Position numbers and translations under genes: made by a program
Notes under the pieces: model-generated
The model's database searches: none
What the model was told of the DNA's origin: nothing
Seen by the model: only the letters and a program-made list of their open reading frames with translations
Shown here: in pieces, positions 7,373 to 16,836 of the stretch
Layout of the letters: each line of letters begins with the position of its first letter
How positions within the stretch are numbered: the first letter of the stretch is position 1
Assembly (NCBI GenBank): GCA_034002745.1
Contig: JAVEZY010000032.1
Location: 1 to 33,024 of the forward strand
Origin: JAITWN01 sp034002745
GTDB lineage: Bacteria > Pseudomonadota > Gammaproteobacteria > SZUA-140
Direction: 5' to 3'
Length of the DNA: 33,024 nucleotides

Positions 7373-8839
7373 TTACGCGGCCAGCCGCATTGCCTGCCGG
7401 TAGAGGTCGATGTACTGCTGGGCGCTGCGACGCCAGCTGAAGTCCTGCTGCATGCCCCGGAACTGTATCGATTTCCACAGCCGCGGCTGGCGGTAGCAGG
7501 CGAGCGCGCGGTGGATGGCGCCGGCGAGGGCCGGGGCCGTCGGCTCGTCGAACACGAAGCCGGTGGCGATTCCGGCCTTGATGGCGTCCGGCGAGGCGTC
7601 GATCACGGTATTGGCCAGGCCGCCGGTGCGATGGACCACCGGCACGGTGCCATAACGCAGGCTGTAGATCTGATTGAGGCCGCAGGGCTCGAAGCGAGAG
7701 GGCATCACGAACATATCGGCTGCGCCCTCGATCCGGTGCGCCAGTTCCTCGCTGTAGCCCAGGTGGGCGGCGACCCGTCCGGGCCAGGCCGCGGCGGTCT
7801 GGCGCAGCCGTTCCTCCAGGTGGGGCGAGCCGCTGCCGAGCACCACCAGCTGCAGATCCTCGGCCGCGAGCAGTTCCGGCAGCGCATCGAGCAGCAGATC
7901 GAACCCCTTCTGCTCCACCAGCCGGCCGATCATCCCGAGCAACGGCACCGCCGGATCGGCGCGCAGTCCCATCGCCGTCTGCAGCGTGGTCTTGTTGATC
8001 CGCTTGTCGGGCAGGCTGTAGGCGTTGTACCGGCGAGGCAGGTAAGGATCGCGCGCCGGATTCCATTGCCGGTAGTCGGCGCCGTTCAGGATGCCGACCA
8101 GTCGGTCGCTGCGATGTTCCAGCAGGTGTTCCAGGCCATAGCCGAATTCCGGACGGGTGATCTCGCGCGCGTACTGTGGGCTTACCGTGCTCAGCATGTC
8201 AGCGTACGCCAGGCCGCCCTTGATGAAGGAGAGCTGGCCGAAGAATTCCAGCCCATGCATCGACCAGAGTTCATCCGGCAGAGCGAGGGCGCGGAACGTT
8301 TCCCACGGAAAGAGCCCCTGGTAGGAGAGATTGTGAATGGTGAATACGGTTGCCGGCCGCTGCGCTTCCAGGCTGAGGAGGGCGGGAACCAGGCCGGACT
8401 GCCAGTCGTTGCAGTGGACCACGGTCGGCTGCCAGGACAGGCCGGCGGCGCCGCGGGCGACCGCGACCGCGGCGCGAGAGAACACCGCGAAACGTTCGGC
8501 ATTGTCCGGCCAGTCGCCGTTGCCATCGGGTCCGTAGGGTCCGCCCGCGCGCCGGAAGTGCGGCGGCGAATCGACCAGCCATACCGTGACCGAGGTGCCG
8601 GGAAGCTGGGATTCGAGCAGGCGGACCGGAGGCAGACCGCCCCCGAGGTCCAGGCTCGCGATCTCGGTGACCTGTTCCAGGCGCTCGAGCGCTGCCTCGT
8701 AGGCCGGCATCATCACGCGCACATCGCAGCGCAGCGCCTTGAGCGCGACCGGCAGTGCGCCTGCGACGTCCGCGAGGCCGCCTGTCTTGACGAGCGGATG
8801 CACTTCGCTGGCGACGAAGAGGACGCGCTCCGAACTCAT
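7373..8839 (-). CDS. glgA: Glycogen synthase (ADP-glucose type, GT5)
   Basis: GlgA extends alpha-1,4-glucan chains from ADP-glucose. The product is 488 residues (E. coli 477). The N-terminal FVASEVHPLVKTGGLADV contains the KTGGL sugar-nucleotide motif (Lys 18). The GT-B C-terminal half has MIGRLVEQKGFDLL, MPSRFEPCGLNQIYSLRYGT with the catalytic-site glutamate, and the second loop RTGGLANTV. It is the first recognisable gene of a leftward unit with ppc. No glgB, glgC or glgP is nearby, though pgm (27 kb region) supplies glucose-1-phosphate. A short open frame ends in an ATGA overlap with its start, which might be a coupled leader. Confidence 0.97.
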   Translation of the reverse strand: MSSERVLFVASEVHPLVKTGGLADVAGALPVALKALRCDVRVMMPAYEAALERLEQVTEIASLDLGGGLPPVRLLESQLPGTSVTVWLVDSPPHFRRAGGPYGPDGNGDWPDNAERFAVFSRAAVAVARGAAGLSWQPTVVHCNDWQSGLVPALLSLEAQRPATVFTIHNLSYQGLFPWETFRALALPDELWSMHGLEFFGQLSFIKGGLAYADMLSTVSPQYAREITRPEFGYGLEHLLEHRSDRLVGILNGADYRQWNPARDPYLPRRYNAYSLPDKRINKTTLQTAMGLRADPAVPLLGMIGRLVEQKGFDLLLDALPELLAAEDLQLVVLGSGSPHLEERLRQTAAAWPGRVAAHLGYSEELAHRIEGAADMFVMPSRFEPCGLNQIYSLRYGTVPVVHRTGGLANTVIDASPDAIKAGIATGFVFDEPTAPALAGAIHRALACYRQPRLWKSIQFRGMQQDFSWRRSAQQYIDLYRQAMRLAA

Positions 8840-9093
8840 CGAAAAGGCTTCATGGTGTCGTCGATGGGCGCTGGTGTAAGCTTAACGGGCTGTAGAAACA
8901 AGGCTCCGTCCATGGCCACATTTTTCATTGGTTTGTTAATAAATCGCCGTCCGAGTCGATATGGCGTGAGGCTGTATTTGGTTCGTGTTGACGGTACCAT
9001 ACCTACGCGTGCCGCTAGGCGTGGACGACACTGATCCGGGATGATCGTGAGTACAGCGGTTTTCTTTATCCCATATAACACCGGAGACTTCAA
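8836..9093 (-). CDS. Possible 85-residue leader ORF overlapping glgA
   Basis: An open frame starts at TTG (9093), with GGAG about 6 nt upstream on the minus strand, and runs 85 codons to a TGA that overlaps the glgA start as ATGA. The protein is hydrophilic and basic, with no motif or membrane segment I recognise. The upstream signal and 4-bp overlap resemble translational coupling, but a random open frame of this length is plausible. Its composition is more like the surrounding AT-richer intergenic DNA than like neighbouring genes. Confidence 0.2.
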   Translation of the reverse strand: MKSPVLYGIKKTAVLTIIPDQCRPRLAARVGMVPSTRTKYSLTPYRLGRRFINKPMKNVAMDGALFLQPVKLTPAPIDDTMKPFR

Positions 9094-9141
9094 TCATCGC
9101 TCCGTCGTGTAGTGCAAACCGGATACAGGGGTAGCCGATTC
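8840..9141. other. Divergent intergenic region glgA/gnd (302 bp)
   Basis: This is the longest gap between confident genes. It is noticeably richer in A and T than its flanks, as expected for two divergent promoters. TTGACG occurs at 8988-8993 on the plus strand without a good partner, and TATAAC at 9074-9079 could serve gnd. On the minus strand the AT-rich stretch 8925-8945 could serve glgA. No clear operator palindrome or riboswitch was recognised. Confidence 0.6.
9074..9079 (+). promoter_or_regulatory. Possible -10 box for the gnd-zwf-pgi operon
   Basis: TATAAC within CATATAAC lies about 63 nt before the gnd ATG. No consensus -35 is evident 16-18 nt upstream, so this is a weak prediction that would fit an activator-dependent promoter. 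Confidence 0.3.
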
Positions 9142-10064
9142 ATGAAACTTGGAATGATTGGCCTCGGCAAGATGGGAGGCAACATGGTTCGGCGGCTGCG
9201 GCGCGCCGGCATTGATGTCATCGGACACGATCCCGACGAGGATGTCCGCCAGCAACTCGCAGACGAAGTCGGCATGGCCGTCGCTCCCACCATCTCCGGC
9301 CTGGTGAAGCGGCTCGAGAAGCCGCGCGTCGTATGGGTGATGGTCCCGAGCGGAGATGCCACCGAGAAGGTCATCAAGGAGCTCGAGCGTCGGCTCGAGC
9401 CCGGCGATGTCGTGGTCGATGGCGGCAATTCGAACTACAAGGACACCCAGCGCCGGGGCGCCATGCTCGCGCAGTCGAATATCGGGCTGGTCGATGTGGG
9501 AACGTCCGGCGGCGTGTGGGGGCTCGAGAACGGCTACTGCATGATGGCGGGCGGCGAGCGCGGTCATGTGCGCGCGGTCGAGCCCGCGCTGAAGGCCCTT
9601 GCTCCAGCAGCGGACCATGGCTGGGTCTATGCCGGTACGCGTGGCGCCGGTCACTACGCGAAGATGATCCACAACGCCATCGAATACGGCATGATGCAGG
9701 CGTATGCGGAGGGTTTCGCCCTGCTGCATGGCAAGCGCGAGTTCGCCTTCGATGTCGCCGCGCTGGCCGAGGCCTGGCGTCATGGCTCCGTGGTGCGCAG
9801 CTGGCTGCTCGACCTGAGCGCGGACATCCTCAAGGAGGATCCGCTCCTCAGTCGTGGCAGTGACGTAGTTGCCGATTCGGGCGAAGGACGCTGGGCGGCG
9901 CTCGAGGCGATCAATCAGGGGACGGCGGCGCCCGTGCTGAGCATGGCCTTGCACATGCGCTTCGCGAGTCAGCAGCGGGACGGTGGCTACGCCAATCGCA
10001 TGCTGTCGATGATGCGCAATGCCTTCGGTGGTCATGCCATTCCGGATGACAAGGTCGCGGATTG

Positions 10065-10065
<1 letters not shown>
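9142..10065 (+). CDS. gnd: 6-phosphogluconate dehydrogenase, NAD-type short form
   Basis: This enzyme oxidatively decarboxylates 6-phosphogluconate to ribulose-5-phosphate. The 307-residue product is the short class, not the ~470-residue NADP enzyme of E. coli. GLGKMGGNM (7-15) is the dinucleotide-binding loop. The second strand ends in GHD (Asp 30), where NADP enzymes have an Asn-Arg-Ser/Thr stretch, so NAD preference is inferred. VVDGGNSNYKDT (91-102), TSGGVWGLENGYC and the catalytic GAGHYAKMIHNAIEY (Lys 174, Asn 178, Glu 181) are intact. The ATG at 9142 fits the family N-terminus and has AGGGG about 10 nt upstream; an in-frame GTG at 9112 is less likely. Its stop overlaps the zwf start (TGATG). 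Confidence 0.96.
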
Positions 10066-11564
<1,499 letters not shown>

Positions 11565-11565
11565 T

Positions 11566-13233
11566 ATGAGTGATCCAAGCATGCTGCCGGCCTGGAGTGC
11601 CTTGCGCAATCATCGCGAGGAGCTCGCGACGCGACACCTGCGCGAAATGTTCGGTGAAGACCCGCGCCGTTTCGAGCGCTTCTCGCTGCGTTTCCACGAC
11701 ATGCTCATCGATTATTCCAAGAACCGCATCACCGGCGAGACCCTGCACCTGCTGCTGGATCTGGCCGCCCAGGCGGGGCTGCGTGCGAAGATCGATGCCA
11801 TGTTCGCCGGTCAGGCGATCAACGTGACCGAAGGGCGCGCGGTGCTTCATACCGCGCTGCGCAATCGCTCCGGGAAACCGGTATACGTCGACGGCAAGGA
11901 CGTCATGCCGGCGGTGCGCGAGGTGCTGGCGCGCATGCGCACCTTCAGCGCCGCAGTGCGCGGCGGCGCGTGGAAGGGGTGCACCGGCAAGGCGATCACG
12001 GACGTCATCAATATCGGCATCGGCGGCTCCGACCTCGGTCCGGCGATGGTCACGCGGGCGCTGCGGCCCTATCAGAGCTCCTCGCTGCGCGTCCATTTCG
12101 TCTCCAACGTCGACGGTACGCATATCGTCGAGACGCTGAAGCAGAAGAATCCCGAGACCACGCTGTTCATCATCGCCTCGAAGACATTCACCACGCAGGA
12201 GACGATGCTGAATGCCCATACGGCGCGCGACTGGTTCGTGCAGGCCACGGGTGACGAGCGGGGCATCGCGCGCCATTTCGTTGCCGTCTCCACCAATGCC
12301 CGCGAAGTCGGCGCTTTCGGCATCGATCCGGCCAACATGTTCGGGTTCTGGGACTGGGTTGGCGGGCGCTACTCGCTGTGGGGCGCGATCGGCCTGCCGA
12401 TCGCCGTCGCCATCGGCATGGATCGTTTCGAGGAGCTGCTGGATGGCGCGTACGCCATGGACGAGCATTTCCGGACGGCGCCCTTCGCCGGCAACGCGCC
12501 GGTCATACTCGGCCTGCTCGGTATCTGGTACGCCAATTTTTTTGGCGCCGAAACCCATGCCGTTCTGCCCTACGACCAGTATCTGGATCGGCTGCCGGCG
12601 TACCTGCAGCAACTCGACATGGAAAGCAACGGCAAGAGCGTGGATGTGGATGGCCATCCGCTCACCGGCTACACCAGTGGTCCCGTGGTGTGGGGCGAGC
12701 CGGGGACCAATGGACAGCATGCCTTCTATCAACTCATTCATCAGGGCACGAGGCTGATTCCTGCCGACTTCATCGTCGCCGCGCAATCGCACAATCCGGT
12801 GGGCGAGCACCATGCCGTTCTGCTCGCCAATTTCCTCGCCCAGACCGAGGCGCTTGCCATGGGGCGCACGGCGGAGGAGGTGCGGGAGGAGATGGTCGCG
12901 GTCGGTGCCGATGCCGAAACGATCGCGCGGCAGACGCCGCACCGGGTCTTCGAAGGCAACCGGCCCAGCAATTCCATCGTGCTGCGGCGCCTCACGCCGC
13001 GCGCGCTCGGATCGCTGCTTGCGCTCTACGAGCATCGGGTGTTCGTGCAGGGTGCGATCTGGAACGTGAACCCCTTCGATCAGTGGGGGGTCGAACTCGG
13101 CAAGCAGCTGGCCAGGAAGATACTCGAAGATCTCAACCAGGACGAACCGGCGACCGGACATGACGCATCCACCTGCGCCCTGATCGAGCACGTCAAGTCG
13201 CTGCGCGGCGATGCGAATCGCTCTGGGGGTTGA
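11566..13233 (+). CDS. pgi: Glucose-6-phosphate isomerase
   Basis: Pgi interconverts glucose-6-phosphate and fructose-6-phosphate, joining this operon to glycolysis and gluconeogenesis. The product is 555 residues (E. coli 549). NIGIGGSDLGPAMV, the phosphate-binding SKTFTTQETM, signature 1 (VGGRYSLWGAIGL), EIHPSNS-equivalent text EGNRPSNS and signature 2 with the catalytic lysine (FDQWGVELGKQLA) are all visible. The ATG at 11566 begins one base after the zwf stop and matches the family N-terminus; longer in-frame starts would run into zwf. The last 23 bases overlap truA. Confidence 0.97.
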   Translation: MSDPSMLPAWSALRNHREELATRHLREMFGEDPRRFERFSLRFHDMLIDYSKNRITGETLHLLLDLAAQAGLRAKIDAMFAGQAINVTEGRAVLHTALRNRSGKPVYVDGKDVMPAVREVLARMRTFSAAVRGGAWKGCTGKAITDVINIGIGGSDLGPAMVTRALRPYQSSSLRVHFVSNVDGTHIVETLKQKNPETTLFIIASKTFTTQETMLNAHTARDWFVQATGDERGIARHFVAVSTNAREVGAFGIDPANMFGFWDWVGGRYSLWGAIGLPIAVAIGMDRFEELLDGAYAMDEHFRTAPFAGNAPVILGLLGIWYANFFGAETHAVLPYDQYLDRLPAYLQQLDMESNGKSVDVDGHPLTGYTSGPVVWGEPGTNGQHAFYQLIHQGTRLIPADFIVAAQSHNPVGEHHAVLLANFLAQTEALAMGRTAEEVREEMVAVGADAETIARQTPHRVFEGNRPSNSIVLRRLTPRALGSLLALYEHRVFVQGAIWNVNPFDQWGVELGKQLARKILEDLNQDEPATGHDASTCALIEHVKSLRGDANRSGG

Positions 13234-13978
13234 GTATCACGGCGGCGGATTCTGCGGTTGGCAGATCCAGGACGGCGTCCGCACCGTGCAGGAGTGCCTC
13301 GAGCAGGCGCTCGCCCGTGTCGCCGACGAACCGGTGCGCGCGATCTGCGCCGGCCGCACCGACACCGGCGTTCATGCCTTCTGCCAGGTCGTCCACTTCG
13401 ACACGTCCGCGCAGCGGGAGCTTCGCGCCTGGGTCTTCGGCACCAATGCCCATCTGCCGCGGGATGTCGTCGTGCGCTGGGCGCATGGCGTCGATGACGG
13501 CTTCCATGCCCGCTTTTCCGCCCGCTCGCGCCATTACCGCTATGTGATTTTCGATTCGCCCGTGCGCCCGGCCCTGGAGGCAGGGCGGGTCGCCTGGTCG
13601 TACCGGCCCCTCGATGAAGCCCGCATGGCGACCGCCGCTACCGACCTGCTGGGCGAGCACGATTTCTCTTCCTTCCGCTCGTATGCCTGCCAGGCGAAGC
13701 ATCCGCTGCGCACCATCCACCGCCTCGATGTGAGGCGCCAGGGAGATCTCGTCCTCATCGACGTGGTCGCCAACGGTTTCCTCCACCACATGGTGCGCAA
13801 CATCGCCGGCGTGCTGATGGACATCGGCAACGGCCGGCGTCCGGTCGATTGGGCCAAGGCGGTGCTGGACGAGCGCGACCGCGTCCGGGGCGGCGTGACC
13901 GCGCCGCCCGATGGGCTGTATTTCATCGGCGTCGAATACCCGGCGGAATACGGCCTGCCCGGCGAAAGGAAGGAGTAG
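13211..13978 (+). CDS. truA: tRNA pseudouridine(38-40) synthase
   Basis: TruA converts uridines 38-40 in the tRNA anticodon arm to pseudouridine. The product is 255 residues (E. coli 270). The catalytic aspartate is Asp 51 in AGRTDTGVHA. HARFSARSRHYRYVI, the DFSSFRS segment and GFLHHMVRNIAG near the C-terminal half are conserved. The ATG at 13211 lies within the end of pgi, giving a 23-base overlap in another frame and likely coupling. The gene begins the long conserved truA-trpF-trpBA-accD-folC series, although a palindromic repeat cluster now separates it from trpF. Confidence 0.97.
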   Translation: MRIALGVEYHGGGFCGWQIQDGVRTVQECLEQALARVADEPVRAICAGRTDTGVHAFCQVVHFDTSAQRELRAWVFGTNAHLPRDVVVRWAHGVDDGFHARFSARSRHYRYVIFDSPVRPALEAGRVAWSYRPLDEARMATAATDLLGEHDFSSFRSYACQAKHPLRTIHRLDVRRQGDLVLIDVVANGFLHHMVRNIAGVLMDIGNGRRPVDWAKAVLDERDRVRGGVTAPPDGLYFIGVEYPAEYGLPGERKE

Positions 13979-13984
13979 GGAATT

Positions 13985-14047
13985 GGGGTCAGACCCCATG
14001 GCTCGCATCCTTCGGTGCTGCAAGGCGTTTCTTGGGGGTCAGACCCC
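13985..14047. repeat. Two direct GGGGTCAGACCCC palindromes
   Basis: Two identical 13-bp copies of GGGGTCAGACCCC lie at 13985-13997 and 14035-14047, 50 bp apart, in the truA-trpF gap. The first begins 7 bases after the truA stop. Each is self-complementary except for the central base. The same element recurs at 24739-24831. The pattern suggests a dispersed intergenic REP-like family. Confidence 0.85.
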
Positions 14048-14144
14048 TTGCGGAGGAAAGTGATTTTTCATCTTCGCTCTCTGCCCCTGCCCATGGGGAC
14101 TCCCGACGACTTTTCGTGTATCTTTATCCGTTTCGGCCGACCTC

Positions 14145-14777
14145 ATGCGCACCCGGATCAAGATTTGCGGTATCACCCGCGTCGATGACGCTCTCGCCGC
14201 CGCCCGCCTCGGCGTCGATGCGATCGGGCTGGTGTTCCATGAGCGCAGCCCGCGGCGGGTGGATGCGCGCACGGCAGCGGAATTGATCGAGGCCCTGCCG
14301 CCTTTCTGTGATGCGGTCGCCCTGTTCGTCGACCCGCCGGCTTCGCGGGTCCGCGAGGTGCTGGAATCGATGCGCGTCAGCCTGCTCCAGTTCCACGGCG
14401 ACGAGCCGGCCGAGTTCTGCCGCGCTTTCGGCGTACCCTATATGAAGGCGGTCAGGATGCGACCGGACACCGATCTCGAGCAGGTGGCGGCCCGGTACGA
14501 GGATGCGGCTGCCCTGCTGCTCGACGCCTGGCACCCTGAACTGCCCGGAGGCACCGGGAGCAGCTTCGCCTGGCAGGCGCTCCCGCCCGGGCTGCGCTGC
14601 CCGGTGATGCTCGCCGGCGGGCTGCATGCGGATAACGTCGGGCAGGCGATCGGGATCATGCGTCCCTACGGCGTGGATGTCAGCAGCGGTGTGGAAGCCG
14701 CGCCCGGCGTCAAGGATGCCGGCAGGATGGCCGGCTTCGTCCGGGCGGTAAGGCTGAGCGATAACGATGCGGAGTGA
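14145..14777 (+). CDS. trpF: Phosphoribosylanthranilate isomerase
   Basis: TrpF converts N-(5-phosphoribosyl)anthranilate to CdRP by an Amadori rearrangement in tryptophan synthesis. The product is 210 residues, a stand-alone TIM barrel rather than a TrpCF fusion. KICGIT at residues 6-11 carries the catalytic cysteine. LQFHGDEPAEFC, the LLLDAWHPELPGGTG loop (general-acid Asp) and DVSSGVEAAPGVKD, a phosphate-binding site, are visible. The ATG at 14145 directly precedes RTRIKICG. No leader peptide with tandem tryptophans was found upstream, so attenuation is not supported. trpB follows after 7 bases from the chosen start. Confidence 0.97.
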   Translation: MRTRIKICGITRVDDALAAARLGVDAIGLVFHERSPRRVDARTAAELIEALPPFCDAVALFVDPPASRVREVLESMRVSLLQFHGDEPAEFCRAFGVPYMKAVRMRPDTDLEQVAARYEDAAALLLDAWHPELPGGTGSSFAWQALPPGLRCPVMLAGGLHADNVGQAIGIMRPYGVDVSSGVEAAPGVKDAGRMAGFVRAVRLSDNDAE

Positions 14778-14784
14778 TGGCCAT

Positions 14785-15993
14785 ATGAACAAGGATTCGG
14801 CTCGTTCCCTGCCGGATGAGCGGGGCCACTTCGGTCCTTACGGCGGCACCTTCGTCGCCGAGACCCTGATCGAACCGCTGCAAGAGTTGCGGCAGGCCTG
14901 GGAAAAGTATCTCGGCGATCCTGAATTCCTCGCCGAACTCGACGACGATCTGCGTCATTTCGTCGGTCGCCCCTCGCCGCTCTATTTCGCCGAACGGCTC
15001 AGCCGCGAACTCGGCGGCGCGCGGATCTACCTGAAGCGCGAAGATCTCAACCATACCGGCGCGCACAAGATCAACAATACCGTCGGGCAGGCGCTGCTCG
15101 CCCGGCGCATGGGCAAGAAGCGCATCATTGCCGAGACCGGGGCCGGTCAGCATGGCGTGGCGACGGCCACCGTGGCGGCGCGCATGGGCATGGAGTGCGT
15201 GGTCTACATGGGCGCCGAGGACATCCGGCGACAGGCCATCAACGTCTATCGCATGCGTCTGCTCGGCGCCCAGGTGGTGTCGGTGGAATCGGGTTCGCGC
15301 ACGCTGAAGGACGCGCTCAACGAAGCGATGCGCGACTGGGTCACCAATGTCGACGACACCTTCTACATCATCGGCACCGTCGCCGGTCCGCATCCGTATC
15401 CCGCGATGGTGCGCGATTTTCAGGCCATCATCGGCCGCGAAGCGCGCGAGCAGATCATGGAGCGCGAGGGCCGCCTGCCCGACGCGCTGATCGCCTGCGT
15501 GGGCGGTGGTTCCAATGCCATCGGCCTGTTTCACCCGTTTCTCGAAGACGAAGGTGTCGCGATCTACGGGGTGGAGGCCGCGGGGTCCGGTCTCGCCGGT
15601 GGCCGTCACGCGGCGCCGCTGTGCGCAGGGCGCCCCGGCGTGCTGCATGGCAACCGCACCTATCTGATGATGGATGACGATGGACAGATCATCGAAACCC
15701 ATTCCATCTCGGCCGGGCTGGACTATCCCGGCGTGGGTCCCGAGCATGCCTGGTTGCGGGACAGCGGGCGCGCGAACTACGTCGCGGTGGACGATGATGC
15801 GGCGCTCGCCGCCTTCCATCGCCTGACGCGCACCGAAGGCATCATGCCCGCGCTCGAATCGAGCCATGCGGTGGCATATGCGCTCGAACTGGCGCCGCGT
15901 CTCGACCGCGATGCCATCCTCATCGTCAATCTTTCCGGCCGCGGCGACAAGGACATCCATACCGTGGCCGCGCGCGAAGGCATCGTGATATGA
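14785..15993 (+). CDS. trpB: Tryptophan synthase beta chain
   Basis: TrpB joins indole and serine to make tryptophan, using PLP, in an alpha2-beta2 complex with TrpA. From the ATG at 14785 the product is 402 residues (E. coli 397). GHFGPYGGTFV near the N-terminus, LNHTGAHKINNTVGQA with the PLP lysine (Lys 95), the AETGAGQHG substrate loop and the phosphate-binding GGGSNAIG are intact. An in-frame ATG at 14767 lies inside trpF. The 14785 start has GGAG about 10 nt upstream and fits the family better. The gene ends in an ATGA overlap with trpA. Confidence 0.97.
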   Translation: MNKDSARSLPDERGHFGPYGGTFVAETLIEPLQELRQAWEKYLGDPEFLAELDDDLRHFVGRPSPLYFAERLSRELGGARIYLKREDLNHTGAHKINNTVGQALLARRMGKKRIIAETGAGQHGVATATVAARMGMECVVYMGAEDIRRQAINVYRMRLLGAQVVSVESGSRTLKDALNEAMRDWVTNVDDTFYIIGTVAGPHPYPAMVRDFQAIIGREAREQIMEREGRLPDALIACVGGGSNAIGLFHPFLEDEGVAIYGVEAAGSGLAGGRHAAPLCAGRPGVLHGNRTYLMMDDDGQIIETHSISAGLDYPGVGPEHAWLRDSGRANYVAVDDDAALAAFHRLTRTEGIMPALESSHAVAYALELAPRLDRDAILIVNLSGRGDKDIHTVAAREGIVI

Positions 15994-16814
15994 ACCGAAT
16001 CGACCGTCTGTTCGAAAAGCTGCGGCAGAGCGGCCGCAAGGCGCTGATGCCGTACATCACCGCGGGCGATCCCCGTTCCTCCGTCACCGTGCCATTGATG
16101 CACGCGATGGTGCGTGCCGGTGCTGACGCCATCGAGCTGGGCGTGCCGTTTTCCGATCCCATGGCCGATGGTCCGGTCATCCAGCGCGCTGCGGAACGCG
16201 CCCTGGCCGCGGGCATGACCCTGCGCCGCGTGCTCGAAATGGTGGCGGAATTTCGCCGCGGCGATGACGACACGCCGGTGGTGCTGATGGGCTATCTCAA
16301 TCCGGTCGAGGCGATGGGTTACGAGGCTTTCGCCACCGCCGCGCGCAACGCGGGCGTGGATGGTGCCCTCACTGTGGACATGCCGCCGGAGGAGGCCGGA
16401 GATCTTTGCGCCGCGCTCGGCGCCGCCGGCTTGCACCCGATCTTTCTCGCCGCGCCGAATTCGGGAGAGGACAGGCTGCGTTCGGTCGGTGCGGCCGGCC
16501 GGGGTTTCCTCTATCATGTTTCCCTCAAGGGGGTCACCGGCGCCGCGCATCTGGATGTGGCGGCGGTGGGACGGAAGGTCGCAGGCATGCGCGCGCAGAC
16601 CGGTCTGCCGATTGCCGTGGGTTTCGGCATCCGCGACGCCGCTTCGGCGGCGGACGTGGCGCGGATCGCCGACGGCGTGGTCGTCGGCAGCGCGCTGGTC
16701 AGGCTGATCGAGGACAACTGCACCGCTGCCGACGAGGTGGTGATCGCGGCGGTCGCGGAATCGCTCGGCGCCATGCGCGACGCCATGGACGCCGCAACCG
16801 CATCGCAGGCATGA
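15990..16814 (+). CDS. trpA: Tryptophan synthase alpha chain
   Basis: TrpA cleaves indole-3-glycerol phosphate to indole, which is channelled to TrpB. The product is 274 residues (E. coli 268). AYITAGDP-equivalent PYITAGDP, ELGVPFSDPMADGPVIQ with the catalytic Glu and Asp, and the IFLAAPNS and GFGIRD segments are present. The ATGA overlap with trpB favours equimolar translation of the two subunits. accD starts 22 bases downstream, as in other gammaproteobacteria that keep trpBA next to accD. Confidence 0.97.
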   Translation: MNRIDRLFEKLRQSGRKALMPYITAGDPRSSVTVPLMHAMVRAGADAIELGVPFSDPMADGPVIQRAAERALAAGMTLRRVLEMVAEFRRGDDDTPVVLMGYLNPVEAMGYEAFATAARNAGVDGALTVDMPPEEAGDLCAALGAAGLHPIFLAAPNSGEDRLRSVGAAGRGFLYHVSLKGVTGAAHLDVAAVGRKVAGMRAQTGLPIAVGFGIRDAASAADVARIADGVVVGSALVRLIEDNCTAADEVVIAAVAESLGAMRDAMDAATASQA

Positions 16815-16836
16815 GCTGCACGGGATACGTATCGGG

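Noticed and set aside
12531..12548. T7 run with a CGCCAA/TTGGCG stem resembling a terminator or slippage site
   Set aside because: It lies within pgi and encodes the conserved ANFFGAE segment; the frame continues normally.
14048..14144. Tryptophan leader peptide or riboswitch before trpF
   Set aside because: No short frame with tandem Trp codons and no recognisable antiterminator/terminator pair is present; only a CCCATGGG palindrome is seen.
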